A stretch of DNA of 64,000 nt, taken from contig NZ_MAEW01000014.1 in NCBI RefSeq assembly GCF_002013375.1, positions 1 to 64,000 of the forward strand, in the 5' to 3' direction. Positions 32,366 to 42,170 of the stretch are shown here, one piece after another (the first letter of the stretch is position 1; each line of letters opens with the position of its first letter). Source of the DNA: Mycobacterium sp. D16Q13. Lineage in GTDB: Bacteria; Actinomycetota; Actinomycetes; Mycobacteriales; Mycobacteriaceae. The position numbers and the translations under genes were made by a program. The notes below the pieces were generated by a model that saw only the letters and a program-made list of their open reading frames with translations, ran no database searches and was not told the origin of the DNA.

Positions 32366-33091
32366 TTAGGCGGGAGGTGCCGGCACTGCCGGTGCCACCG
32401 GCGCAGGGGGCGCACCGGGTGCGGCGCCCTCGGGTGCCTCGGGCGGGGTCCAGTGCCACTGATCAGGCGCCGGACCCTGCGAGTCATCACCCAGGCCGGG
32501 GATGCGTGTGCCGGGAGGTGGGGCGGTTCCGGGCAACGGCTGGTTCAGCGACTCCTTGGTTCCTCGCCCCACGATGCCGCCTCGCCACTGGCCGTCCTGA
32601 ACACCCCGCACGAGCCGCCCCAGGTAGTCGCCGCCCGAGATATCAGCGTTCTCTTCGCCGGGGTTTACCCCGTAGATCTCGCCCTTGCCGGGCTCCGCGG
32701 GCTTGAGGTTCTGCGGCAGCAGGTACTGGTTATTCAGCGCCCTGGTGTTCGGAGTGATGACCGGAGCCTCGGCGCCCGGGGCCGTCGGCGCCGCCGGTAC
32801 CGGGTTCTGCCCAATCAGGTTGGGATTACCCACAATAGCGAGGTTGTTGGGTATGCCGCCGGGGCCTTGTTCGGTTCCGGATAGCGCGAGCGGGTTGCCG
32901 ATTTGCGATGCCGGCGGTGGTTCTGGCGGACCGGGAGGGGCAGGGGCGGCCGCGGGCGCCGGCGCCGGGTCTGGTTCCCCGGGATCGCCGGGATCGCCGG
33001 TGGCGGTGGCCGCCGACGCGAGCAGCGCACTGGCGGCTAGAGCCGCAGCCACCCCGACCTTCACGATGGACGGACGATCGGGGTTCCTCAT
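32366..33091 (-). CDS. Exported Pro/Ala-rich protein of unknown function
   Basis: This 241-residue protein has a signal peptide (IVKVGVAAALAASALLASAATATG) and two low-complexity Pro/Ala stretches: about residues 30-60 and the last 30 residues. Between them lies an ordered-looking core with Gly/Asn turns (LSGTEQGPGGIPNNLAIVGNPNLIGQNP, GGDYLGRLVRGVQDGQWRGGIVGRGTKESL). No cysteine or enzymatic motif is seen and I do not recognise the family. It follows two MspA-like porin genes on the same strand after 44 bp, so a cell-envelope role is likely. The start ATG 33091 has AGAGGAGAGACGCAGCC upstream. Confidence 0.75.
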   Translation of the reverse strand: MRNPDRPSIVKVGVAAALAASALLASAATATGDPGDPGEPDPAPAPAAAPAPPGPPEPPPASQIGNPLALSGTEQGPGGIPNNLAIVGNPNLIGQNPVPAAPTAPGAEAPVITPNTRALNNQYLLPQNLKPAEPGKGEIYGVNPGEENADISGGDYLGRLVRGVQDGQWRGGIVGRGTKESLNQPLPGTAPPPGTRIPGLGDDSQGPAPDQWHWTPPEAPEGAAPGAPPAPVAPAVPAPPA

Positions 33092-33135
33092 GGCTGCGTC
33101 TCTCCTCTGTACTGAATGTGGTTCGGACGGTCTAG

Positions 33136-33819
33136 CTAGACGGTCTTCGTGACGCCGTAGTACGCGACGATATCGTCGTTGTCCTTTGACGAGCTGGTCA
33201 GCACGGCGTACGAGCGCAGGAACGACTGCCCGATGCAACCGTCGATCTTGATGTGCACGTCCTTGAGAGTGATGCGCACTTCGCTGCCCTTGTATTTCTT
33301 CTTGTCGACCGAGACGTTGATGACCTCACCGGGCTGGGGGTGCACCTCGATCTGGCCCTGAATGGGCATACCGACGCTGGTGATACCGGCCGTACCGAGG
33401 CCGGCGTTGAGGCCGATGGAGCCGTTCAGCTTCACGGTGTTCAGGCTGATGCCGCAACCAATCTGGTAGCCGGCTTCCAGGGTGCCGCCGGACAGCTTGG
33501 TGCTGCCGCCGCCCTTAGCTGAGCCGGTGAACGTGCCACCGGCGAGGTATTCACGGGACGAGGTGGCGGTGGTCAGCGGCGGGATGGGCAGCTGCGTCTC
33601 ATCCTTGGCGCCGACGGTCAGTACCCAGCCGTCGGGTGTCTTGACGATGCCCGGGTCCTCAGAGCCCACCACGCCATTGTCGGGCGGCGGGCCGTCCGCG
33701 GGCGGCGGGGCATCTGCCACGGGCTGCACGGGTGGTGGGTCGTCCGGGTCCGCCAGGGCGAGCGGCGCCGACGCGGCGAGCGCGCACGCGGCGGTCAGGG
33801 TGACGAGACTCTTGAACAT
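33136..33819 (-). CDS. MspA-family porin, copy 2
   Basis: The 227-residue exported protein has a signal peptide (MFKSLVTLTAACALAASAPLALA), an acidic Pro-rich linker, then a beta-rich domain: TPDGWVLTVGAKDETQLPIPPLTT, SREYLAGGTFTG and GTLEAGYQIGCG. The phrase (V/A)GGTF.G...GGTLE(A/L)GYQIG matches the MspA family of octameric outer-membrane channels. Two cysteines (in IGCGIS and DGCIGQSF) differ from cysteine-free MspA. It ends RSYAVLTSSSKDNDDIVAYYGVTKTV. It is a paralogue of the neighbour upstream, about 60 percent alike by eye. Start ATG 33819 has AGAGGCC before it. Confidence 0.85.
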   Translation of the reverse strand: MFKSLVTLTAACALAASAPLALADPDDPPPVQPVADAPPPADGPPPDNGVVGSEDPGIVKTPDGWVLTVGAKDETQLPIPPLTTATSSREYLAGGTFTGSAKGGGSTKLSGGTLEAGYQIGCGISLNTVKLNGSIGLNAGLGTAGITSVGMPIQGQIEVHPQPGEVINVSVDKKKYKGSEVRITLKDVHIKIDGCIGQSFLRSYAVLTSSSKDNDDIVAYYGVTKTV

Positions 33820-33881
33820 GGGAGTGAGGCCTCTCGTGGTCTTTTGCATTGGGGTGGCTGTAAGCGTGTGGGGCATCGACG

Positions 33882-34559
33882 TCAGACGGCCTTGGTGATA
33901 CCCATGTAGGTGACCACGTCATCGGTGTTTTCCGTTGAGCTGGTGAAGGTGGCGTATGACCGGATGAAGGACTGACCGACGCAGCCGTCGATCTTGATAC
34001 GGAAACCGGTGATGGTGGTGCGCGTGGTGGTGCCCTCGAAGGTCTTCTTGTTGACCGGAACGATGGTCACCGTACCGGGCTTCAGGCCGACCTTGATCTG
34101 GCCGACGATGCCGGCGCTGGCGCTCGGGACACCCGCCATGCTGATCGATGGCTGGAGGCTGACACCACCCATGAGCTCCACGGGACCACCGGTGATGCCG
34201 CAGCCGATCTGGTACCCGGCTTCGAGTGTTCCACCAGCGAGCTTGGTCTTACCCGAACCCTTCACTCCACCGATGAACGTGCCACCGACGATGTACTCGC
34301 GTGAGGACAGCGCGGTGGTCAGTGGAGCCACCGGCAGAATGCTCTCGTCCTTAGCGGCGACAGCGAGGATCCAGCCATCCGGAGTGGGCAAGGTACCTGG
34401 CTCTGCCGAGGGCATGAAGCCAGGATCGCCAGGAGGGGGCGGCGGTGCGTCGGCCACCGGCTGGACTGGGGCCGGATCATCACCGGGTTCTGCTAAGGCG
34501 AGGGGCGCCGAAGCAGCAAGCGCGCAGACTGCAGTCAGAGTGACAAGACTTTTCAGCAT
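33882..34559 (-). CDS. MspA-family porin, copy 1
   Basis: The 225-residue paralogue of the gene at 33136 shares the same signal peptide pattern (MLKSLVTLTAVCALAASAPLALA), Pro-rich linker, PDGWILAVAAKDESILPVAPLTT, SREYIVGGTFIGG, GGTLEAGYQIGCG and the end GCVGQSFIRSYATFTSSTENTDDVVTYMGITKAV. It is first in the likely three-gene envelope operon, 62 bp before copy 2. Divergence is concentrated in the middle strands, as expected for a tandem duplication. It probably forms hydrophilic pores in the mycobacterial outer membrane. The frame is open upstream to 34778, but the signal peptide fixes ATG 34559. Confidence 0.86.
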   Translation of the reverse strand: MLKSLVTLTAVCALAASAPLALAEPGDDPAPVQPVADAPPPPPGDPGFMPSAEPGTLPTPDGWILAVAAKDESILPVAPLTTALSSREYIVGGTFIGGVKGSGKTKLAGGTLEAGYQIGCGITGGPVELMGGVSLQPSISMAGVPSASAGIVGQIKVGLKPGTVTIVPVNKKTFEGTTTRTTITGFRIKIDGCVGQSFIRSYATFTSSTENTDDVVTYMGITKAV

Positions 34560-35011
34560 GGTGCGGTAGCGCCTCTCAATTGTTGGTGATGTCCGTGTGA
34601 CTTCTGTGAGGAAGCTGTCCCGACGAATGTTGGGGGTGCTGTGTTTCCAAAGGGTGAATGGACGGACAACAGTTATCGCCCAATGTCTATCCATTTCGTA
34701 CGTCGGTACACACCGTTCCAACCGCGATGATTTGAAACGTGAAAAGCCTTCTGCCTCGGCGATTGTGACGAAAACCACTGGTGTCGCTACTGCCTGAGCG
34801 AGGCCGTTTGGGACTACCCGGTAGGGGTATCCAGCACACTTTTCAACGGTCAGTCGAATTTCTCTTCGTATACCAGTTGTTCAACGGTCGTTCAGACTCG
34901 TGACAATTCCGCAACTCACTATCAGATATTGGTGCTGTCACGACGCGACTCCGTATCGAATTGCCGGTACGGTCACGGCCGAACAGCACCAGAGAATCTG
35001 GAGAGGAATCG
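34560..35011. other. 452-bp divergent intergenic region between porins and an exported protein
   Basis: No gene is visible here. The region is AT-richer than its flanks and must contain promoters in both directions. A 10-bp direct repeat TTCAACGGTC occurs at 34842-34851 and 34880-34889 (38 bp apart, close to four helical turns), a candidate regulator site. The ribosome site GGAGAGG at 35000-35006 belongs to the rightward gene. Short frames on either strand lack ribosome sites and homology. Confidence 0.5.
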
Positions 35012-35578
35012 ATGAGGCCATTACATCTCTGCCGGAAGGCGGCGGTGCCGTCGCTGCTGGCGATCGGCATGGGGTTGGCAACACTTCCCGTGGCGTACGC
35101 CGAGCCAGATGGCCAGGATCAAGTCGAACAGCCGGCTCAGCAGACCGTTCAGGCGCCCGGCCCCGCCGTGGTGTCCGCACCTGCCCCGACCTCCGATAGC
35201 GCCGCCCCGGCAGCCATCGAGGCGTGCGCGAAGTTCGCGACGGCACTCGACTACGCGGCGACCAACTATTCCGACTTCGCCGAGAACTTGGCCGGCATGG
35301 AAGGCAACTACAGCGACGTCTACGTGAACTCGAGCAATGGCACGGGCCGGACCGCTCTCCGTGAGGCCGCATCGTTCGCCAATGAGGCGGCGAACACCCC
35401 GGAGCTGGACCCGGCGATTGCCGATCCGATGCGCTCATGGGCGACAAACGCGAACAAGCTGATGATTCTCATGGGCGTTCGTGCCTCGGTCGATGGTGTG
35501 AACGGCAAGGCGAACGACCTGAACACCGATGCGCACAATGTCCAGATGGCCTGTGCTCAGGCGGGGACGCACGCCTAA
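35012..35578 (+). CDS. Exported two-cysteine helical protein of unknown function
   Basis: The 188-residue protein has a signal peptide ending near VAYAEPD, a Gln/Pro/Ala-rich linker (about residues 30-65), then an all-helical domain of about 115 residues bounded by two cysteines: AAIEACAKFATALDYAATNYSDFAENL at its start and VQMACAQAG at its end, likely disulphide-linked. No enzymatic motif. Small secreted helical proteins of this kind are common in mycobacteria, some binding haem, but no haem ligand pattern is clear here. Start ATG 35012 is set by GGAGAGG. It stands 29 bp before ribE and may share its transcript. Confidence 0.75.
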   Translation: MRPLHLCRKAAVPSLLAIGMGLATLPVAYAEPDGQDQVEQPAQQTVQAPGPAVVSAPAPTSDSAAPAAIEACAKFATALDYAATNYSDFAENLAGMEGNYSDVYVNSSNGTGRTALREAASFANEAANTPELDPAIADPMRSWATNANKLMILMGVRASVDGVNGKANDLNTDAHNVQMACAQAGTHA

Positions 35579-35607
35579 CTCGGCGGCACGCGCCCTACTC
35601 TTGTTGC

Positions 35608-36204
35608 ATGTTCACTGGAATCGTTGAGGAGCTTGGCGAGATCCTGGGTAGAGAAGATCTCGGCGACTCTGCCCGTCTCACCGTGCTCGGCCCGCTCGTT
35701 GTCGAGGATGCGAAACATGGCGACTCGATCGCCGTGAACGGGGTCTGTCTCACGGTTGTCGATGTGCGCGCCGGTGGCGTCTTCACCACCGACGTCATGG
35801 GGGAGACGCTGTCGCGGTCGAGCCTGGACAAGATCGTGACCGGCACCAAGGTCAATCTGGAGCGAGCCGCCGCCGTCAACAGCCGGCTCGGCGGGCACAT
35901 CGTGCAGGGACACGTGGACGGCACCGGAGAGGTGCTCACCCGTACACCGTCGGAGAACTGGGAAGTGGTGCGCGTCTCACTGCCGGAGGCCGTGGCCCGC
36001 TATGTGGTCCACAAGGGCTCGATCACGGTGGACGGGGTGTCGCTGACCGTGTCCGGGCTGGGGCCGGACTGGTTCGAGGTATCGCTCATTCCCACCACGC
36101 TGGGGTTGACGACGCTCGGATCGGCGGTGGTGGGGACGACGGTGAATCTCGAGGTGGATGTCATCGCCAAGTACGTCGAACGCCTGCTCGAGCACCGTTC
36201 TTAG
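35608..36204 (+). CDS. ribE: Riboflavin synthase alpha chain
   Basis: The 198-residue enzyme dismutates two lumazines into riboflavin. It has the internal duplication of lumazine-binding domains: MFTGIVEELGEIL, DSIAVNGVCLTVVD, LGGHIVQGHVDGTGEV in the first half and GSITVDGVSLTVSG in the second. Start ATG 35608 is fixed by the invariant MFTGI N-terminus. No FMN riboswitch is recognisable in the 29 bp upstream. In M. tuberculosis nomenclature this is ribC. Confidence 0.95.
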   Translation: MFTGIVEELGEILGREDLGDSARLTVLGPLVVEDAKHGDSIAVNGVCLTVVDVRAGGVFTTDVMGETLSRSSLDKIVTGTKVNLERAAAVNSRLGGHIVQGHVDGTGEVLTRTPSENWEVVRVSLPEAVARYVVHKGSITVDGVSLTVSGLGPDWFEVSLIPTTLGLTTLGSAVVGTTVNLEVDVIAKYVERLLEHRS

Positions 36205-36298
36205 CTCCTGATTCCGCTGAGTGAGCAGCGCTCGAATCATTGAATTCCCGGTGGTTCATAATTGAGTTGCCCACACGCCCCTAACGAGAGTGGTCCCC

Positions 36299-38507
<2,209 letters not shown>

Positions 38508-38550
38508 CCGGCTGCCGGGTGTACACGGCGGCACGTTCTCGCCGCCGTGA

Positions 38551-38569
38551 TGTGCAGCCTTGTTGCAAC
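38551..38569. promoter_or_regulatory. Candidate operator upstream of acs (TGTGCA-N7-TGCAAC)
   Basis: A 19-bp element with half-sites TGTGCA and TGCAAC and a 7-bp spacer lies about 105 bp upstream of the acs start. It has the same geometry as the perfect inverted repeat at 42090-42108 in front of the aldehyde dehydrogenase gene; the right half-site is identical and the left matches at four of six positions. The GAF regulator encoded between the two genes is the likely binder. Confidence 0.5.
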
Positions 38570-38673
38570 CTTTCCGGCGATAACGTGCCGCCACCAATGA
38601 CATAACCCGTGGGCCGCCGGCCTGGCGATTTCCCCTGCCGGGTGCTGTCAACGAGGCGACTCAAGGAGATCCG

Positions 38674-40662
38674 GTGCCCGCGCAAACCTCTATTCGTCAC
38701 GCCGACACAGCCTGCTCGGGCGTTGCGCACTATCCGCCGGCGCCGCACTTCACCGCCCAGGCCAACGCGACCGAGGAGCTGTACCCCCAGGCAGAGGCCG
38801 ACAGGCTGCAGTTCTGGGCCGATCAAGCCGAAAGACTTTCGTGGCACAGCGCATTCACCGAGGTGCTCGACTGGTCGAACCCTCCGTTCGCGCGGTGGTT
38901 CGTGGGTGGCGCCCTCAACGTGGCCTACAACTGTGTCGATCGGCACGTCGAGGCAGGCCACGGCGGCCGGGTGGCGATCCACTGGGTGGGTGAGCCGGCG
39001 GGCGAAGCGCGTGCCATCACGTACGCCGAGCTGAAGGACGAGGTATCCCGAGCGGCCAATGTGCTCACGGAATTGGGGGCCGTCGCCGGTGACCGTGTGG
39101 TGATTTACATGCCCATGATCCCCGAGGCGATTGTTGCGATGCTGGCGTGTGCACGGCTCGGCGTCATGCACTCGGTCGTTTTCGCGGGATTCGCCGCGTC
39201 CGCGCTGCGTGCCCGCATCGCCGATGCCGGGGCCAAGATTGTCATCACCGCCGATGGTCAGTACCGGCGCGGGAAGGCGGCTCCGCTCAAGGAGGCCGTC
39301 GACGAGGCGATTGTCGAGCAGCCGGGCGTCGAGCATGTTCTGGTTGTCCGCCGCACGGGTATCGCGTTGGCCTGGAACGGCTCTCGTGACTCGTGGTGGC
39401 ACGAGACCGTCGGGTGCGCTTCCATCGAGCATCGCCCGCAAGCCTTCGACGCCGAGCAGCCGCTGTTCCTCTTGTACACCTCGGGCACGACGGGAAAGCC
39501 AAAGGGCATAGTGCACAGCAGCGGTGGATACCTAACACAGGCGGCGTTCACCTACAGTGCCATCTTCGATATCAAGCCGGATGCCGATATCTATTGGTGC
39601 ACAGCCGATATCGGGTGGATCACGGGGCATACGTACATCGTCTACGGTCCGCTGGTCAACGGCGCCACCCAGGTGGTGTACGAGGGGACACCCGCCTGGC
39701 CAGACGAGCGTCGGCATTTCCAGATCATCGAGAAGTACGGTGTCACCCTGTACTACACCGCGCCGACGATGATTCGCACCTTCATGAAATGGGGCAGGCA
39801 GATCCCGGGCGCGCACGACCTCTCGAGTCTGCGACTGCTCGGTTCCGTAGGGGAGCCCATCAACCCGGAGGCGTGGCGTTGGTACCGGACGGTGTTGGGC
39901 AACGACACCGCACCGATCGTGGACACCTGGTGGCAGACCGAGACCGGAGCGGCGATGATCTCGCCGCTGCCCGGCGTCACCTTCTGTAAACCAGGCTCGG
40001 CGATGCGGCCCTTGCCGGGCATCTCGGCGATGATCGTTGACGACGATGGCAACAGGCTGCCCGGCGATTCCGGTGATGCCGCGCAGGGCACCGGATACCT
40101 CGTCCTCGACCAGCCATGGCCGGCGATGGCCCGCGGCATCTGGGGTGATCCGGACCGGTTCGTGGAGACTTACTGGTCACGATTCGCCGAGCAGGGTTGG
40201 TATTTCGCCGGCGACGGTGCCCGCTACGGCAGCGACGGGGAGATCTGGGTGCTGGGCCGCATCGACGACGTCATGAACGTGTCCGGCCACCGGATCTCGA
40301 CGGCGGAGGTCGAGTCCGCGCTGGTGGGGCATGCCGGGGTCGCCGAGGCTGCGGTTGTCGGTGTCGCGGACGACCACACCGGCCAAGCCATCTGCGCGTT
40401 CGTCATCCTCAAGTCCCATCATGACGGCATGCCTCGGGAAGACATGGTTGGTGAATTGCGTCGCGAGGTGGCTCGCCAGATATCACCGATCGCGAGGCCG
40501 CGGGACCTGTATGTCGTGCCAGAGCTGCCTAAGACCCGTAGCGGCAAGATCATGCGCAGATTGCTCAGGGACATCGCCGAGGGGCGCGATCCCGGTGACA
40601 CCACAGCGCTGGTAGATCCGGCCGTGTTCGACGCGATCCGGGTCCAGGCCAGCCCGCGGTGA
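38674..40662 (+). CDS. acs: Acetyl-CoA synthetase (AMP-forming)
   Basis: This 662-residue ligase activates acetate to acetyl-CoA via acetyl-AMP. Motifs: LYTSGTTGKPKGIVHSSGG (P-loop), WCTADIGWITGHTYIVYGPL, VDTWWQTETG and GRIDDVMNVSGHRISTAEVES, with the acetylatable lysine in PKTRSGKIMRR. Length is typical. The GTG start at 38674 has AAGGAGAT upstream. The gene is separate from riboflavin genes and heads an ethanolamine/acetaldehyde block, where it would convert acetate to acetyl-CoA. The opening residues MPAQTSIRHADTACSG are unusual and probably flexible. Confidence 0.94.
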   Translation: MPAQTSIRHADTACSGVAHYPPAPHFTAQANATEELYPQAEADRLQFWADQAERLSWHSAFTEVLDWSNPPFARWFVGGALNVAYNCVDRHVEAGHGGRVAIHWVGEPAGEARAITYAELKDEVSRAANVLTELGAVAGDRVVIYMPMIPEAIVAMLACARLGVMHSVVFAGFAASALRARIADAGAKIVITADGQYRRGKAAPLKEAVDEAIVEQPGVEHVLVVRRTGIALAWNGSRDSWWHETVGCASIEHRPQAFDAEQPLFLLYTSGTTGKPKGIVHSSGGYLTQAAFTYSAIFDIKPDADIYWCTADIGWITGHTYIVYGPLVNGATQVVYEGTPAWPDERRHFQIIEKYGVTLYYTAPTMIRTFMKWGRQIPGAHDLSSLRLLGSVGEPINPEAWRWYRTVLGNDTAPIVDTWWQTETGAAMISPLPGVTFCKPGSAMRPLPGISAMIVDDDGNRLPGDSGDAAQGTGYLVLDQPWPAMARGIWGDPDRFVETYWSRFAEQGWYFAGDGARYGSDGEIWVLGRIDDVMNVSGHRISTAEVESALVGHAGVAEAAVVGVADDHTGQAICAFVILKSHHDGMPREDMVGELRREVARQISPIARPRDLYVVPELPKTRSGKIMRRLLRDIAEGRDPGDTTALVDPAVFDAIRVQASPR

Positions 40663-40746
40663 CTCGGCTGGCCAGCTATCTCACCTAGTTGCCCTTCCCG
40701 GCGCCGATGTCCAAGTATCGTGTCGATATCGACCGTGCCAGCGACA

Positions 40747-42066
40747 ATGGCCAGGGCAGAGAGCTTGGAGACCGTGGCGACTACGAGAACCGCAACGCGC
40801 CGCAGGGCTGTTCGTGCATCGTTGGCTTCCGTACGTGACGCGCACGACCTCTTCGTGGCGGGCCAGGTAGACGGTTCGTATCTTGAGTCGATACCTCTGT
40901 CACGGCTCGTGACCGACAGTTGGCAGCGGAGCCTGGCCACCGGGGTCGATCCCGACCGCGGGCCCGGCGAAGCGGCCGCCGCGACGCGCCTGACCGAATT
41001 GCGCAGCAGCCATCCGCTCGCCGGGGCGCTACCGGTCATCCGCCGGCTGCTGGTGGACCACGCCACCGACTCGGGTGTGCTTGTGGGGGTCACCTCGGCC
41101 GATGGCGCGCTGCTCTGGGTGGAAGGTGACCCCGGCGCCGGGCGCAAGGCGGCCACCATGAACTTCGTGCCCGGTGCTGACTGGAGCGAGCGGGCAGTGG
41201 GCACGAACGCCCCGGGTACCGCGCTCGCGCTGGATCGTGAGGTGCAGATCCGGGGCAGCGAGCACTTCTGCAGGCTGGTCCGGCCGTGGTCGTGTACCGC
41301 GGTTCCGATCCATGACCCAGTGACCGGAGCCCCTCTGGGAAGTATCGATCTCACTGGCGGTTCGGCGGTCGCCTCGGCGCAGACCCTGGCCTTGGTGCGC
41401 GCGACGGCGGTTGCCGTCGAACATTTCATCGCCCTGAACTACCCGCGATCGGGGCGGCCGGAGAGCGATACCGAACCGCGACTGACCTTGCTCGGCGCGG
41501 ACCGCCCGCTTTTGCACACCGGTGATGGGCAGGACGGGATGCGCACCCACCGGCTATCCGGTCGCCATGCCGAGATCATGGCGCTCTTGCTGCGTCACCC
41601 TGAGGGATTGAGCGCCGACCATCTGGCGATGCTGCTTGACGAAAACGATCTCGACGTCGTCACGATCCGCGCGGAAATGTCACGACTGCGCCGCATCGTG
41701 GGAGACGAGTTGATCGTGTCCCGTCCCTACCGGTTGCTCACCCATGTCGACAGCGATATGGGTGATGTCTTCGCCGCGCTTCGCGCCGGGGACACTGCCA
41801 GGGCCGTCGATTGCTATGCGGGCCAGCTGTTGCCGCGGTCCGCGGCACCGGCCATCGGGAGACTGCGCCTGGAGTTGAGCGCGAGTCTTCGTGGCGCCGT
41901 ACTTGCCGACGGCGATCTGCACCTGCTGCGCCGTTGGCTTGATCTTCCCGAAGCGCGCGATGACCGTGAGGGATGGCAGGCGCTGCACGACCATCGCGGT
42001 GCGGGTGCGCTCATCCAGTCTGAGGCCCGTGGCCATCTCATCGCGCTGGATTCCGATCTCGCCTGA
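40747..42066 (+). CDS. GAF-domain transcriptional regulator (AcoR-like sensor without sigma-54 domain)
   Basis: This protein of about 439 residues has an N-terminal AcoR-type sensor (SWQRSLATGVDP, then a GAF domain with GADWSERAVGTNAPGTALAL, HFCRLVRPWSCTAVPIHDPVTGAPLGSIDLTGG). The C-terminal part has a helix-turn-helix-like segment (HAEIMALLLRHPEGLSADHLAMLLDENDLDVVTIRAEMSRLRRIVG). It lacks the AAA+ sigma-54 module of enhancer-binding proteins, so it likely acts with the housekeeping sigma factor. Related proteins sense acetaldehyde, acetoin or alcohols. Start is uncertain: ATG 40747 or GTG 40774 (with GGAG three bases before). It lies between acs and the aldehyde dehydrogenase gene and is their probable regulator. 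Confidence 0.82.
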   Translation: MARAESLETVATTRTATRRRAVRASLASVRDAHDLFVAGQVDGSYLESIPLSRLVTDSWQRSLATGVDPDRGPGEAAAATRLTELRSSHPLAGALPVIRRLLVDHATDSGVLVGVTSADGALLWVEGDPGAGRKAATMNFVPGADWSERAVGTNAPGTALALDREVQIRGSEHFCRLVRPWSCTAVPIHDPVTGAPLGSIDLTGGSAVASAQTLALVRATAVAVEHFIALNYPRSGRPESDTEPRLTLLGADRPLLHTGDGQDGMRTHRLSGRHAEIMALLLRHPEGLSADHLAMLLDENDLDVVTIRAEMSRLRRIVGDELIVSRPYRLLTHVDSDMGDVFAALRAGDTARAVDCYAGQLLPRSAAPAIGRLRLELSASLRGAVLADGDLHLLRRWLDLPEARDDREGWQALHDHRGAGALIQSEARGHLIALDSDLA

Positions 42067-42089
42067 GCGCTGTCGCCGCCGCGCGAAAA

Positions 42090-42108
42090 GTTGCAACCGT
42101 GCTGCAAC
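42090..42108. promoter_or_regulatory. Inverted-repeat operator upstream of aldehyde dehydrogenase gene (GTTGCA-N7-TGCAAC)
   Basis: A perfect inverted repeat with 6-bp arms and a 7-bp spacer lies 63 bp upstream of the GTG start at 42171. It follows the regulator stop by 23 bp. A relative with the same spacing lies in front of acs. Symmetry, spacing and location fit a dimeric regulator, most simply the adjacent GAF protein. Confidence 0.6.
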
Positions 42109-42170
42109 GGGCCAAAACCTACCTTCAGTGATTACCGACACATTTGTTGTCTTGAAGGTAGGAGACCACC

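Noticed and set aside
35579-36298. FMN riboswitch near the riboflavin genes
   Set aside because: The 29-bp and 94-bp spacers before ribE and ribBA are too short and lack RFN-element stems; ribE itself fills the rest.
40722-40733. GTCGATATCGAC palindrome near the GAF regulator start
   Set aside because: A 12-bp palindrome, but it is unlike the shared GTTGCA element and may lie in the coding sequence if an earlier start is used; not convincing as a site.
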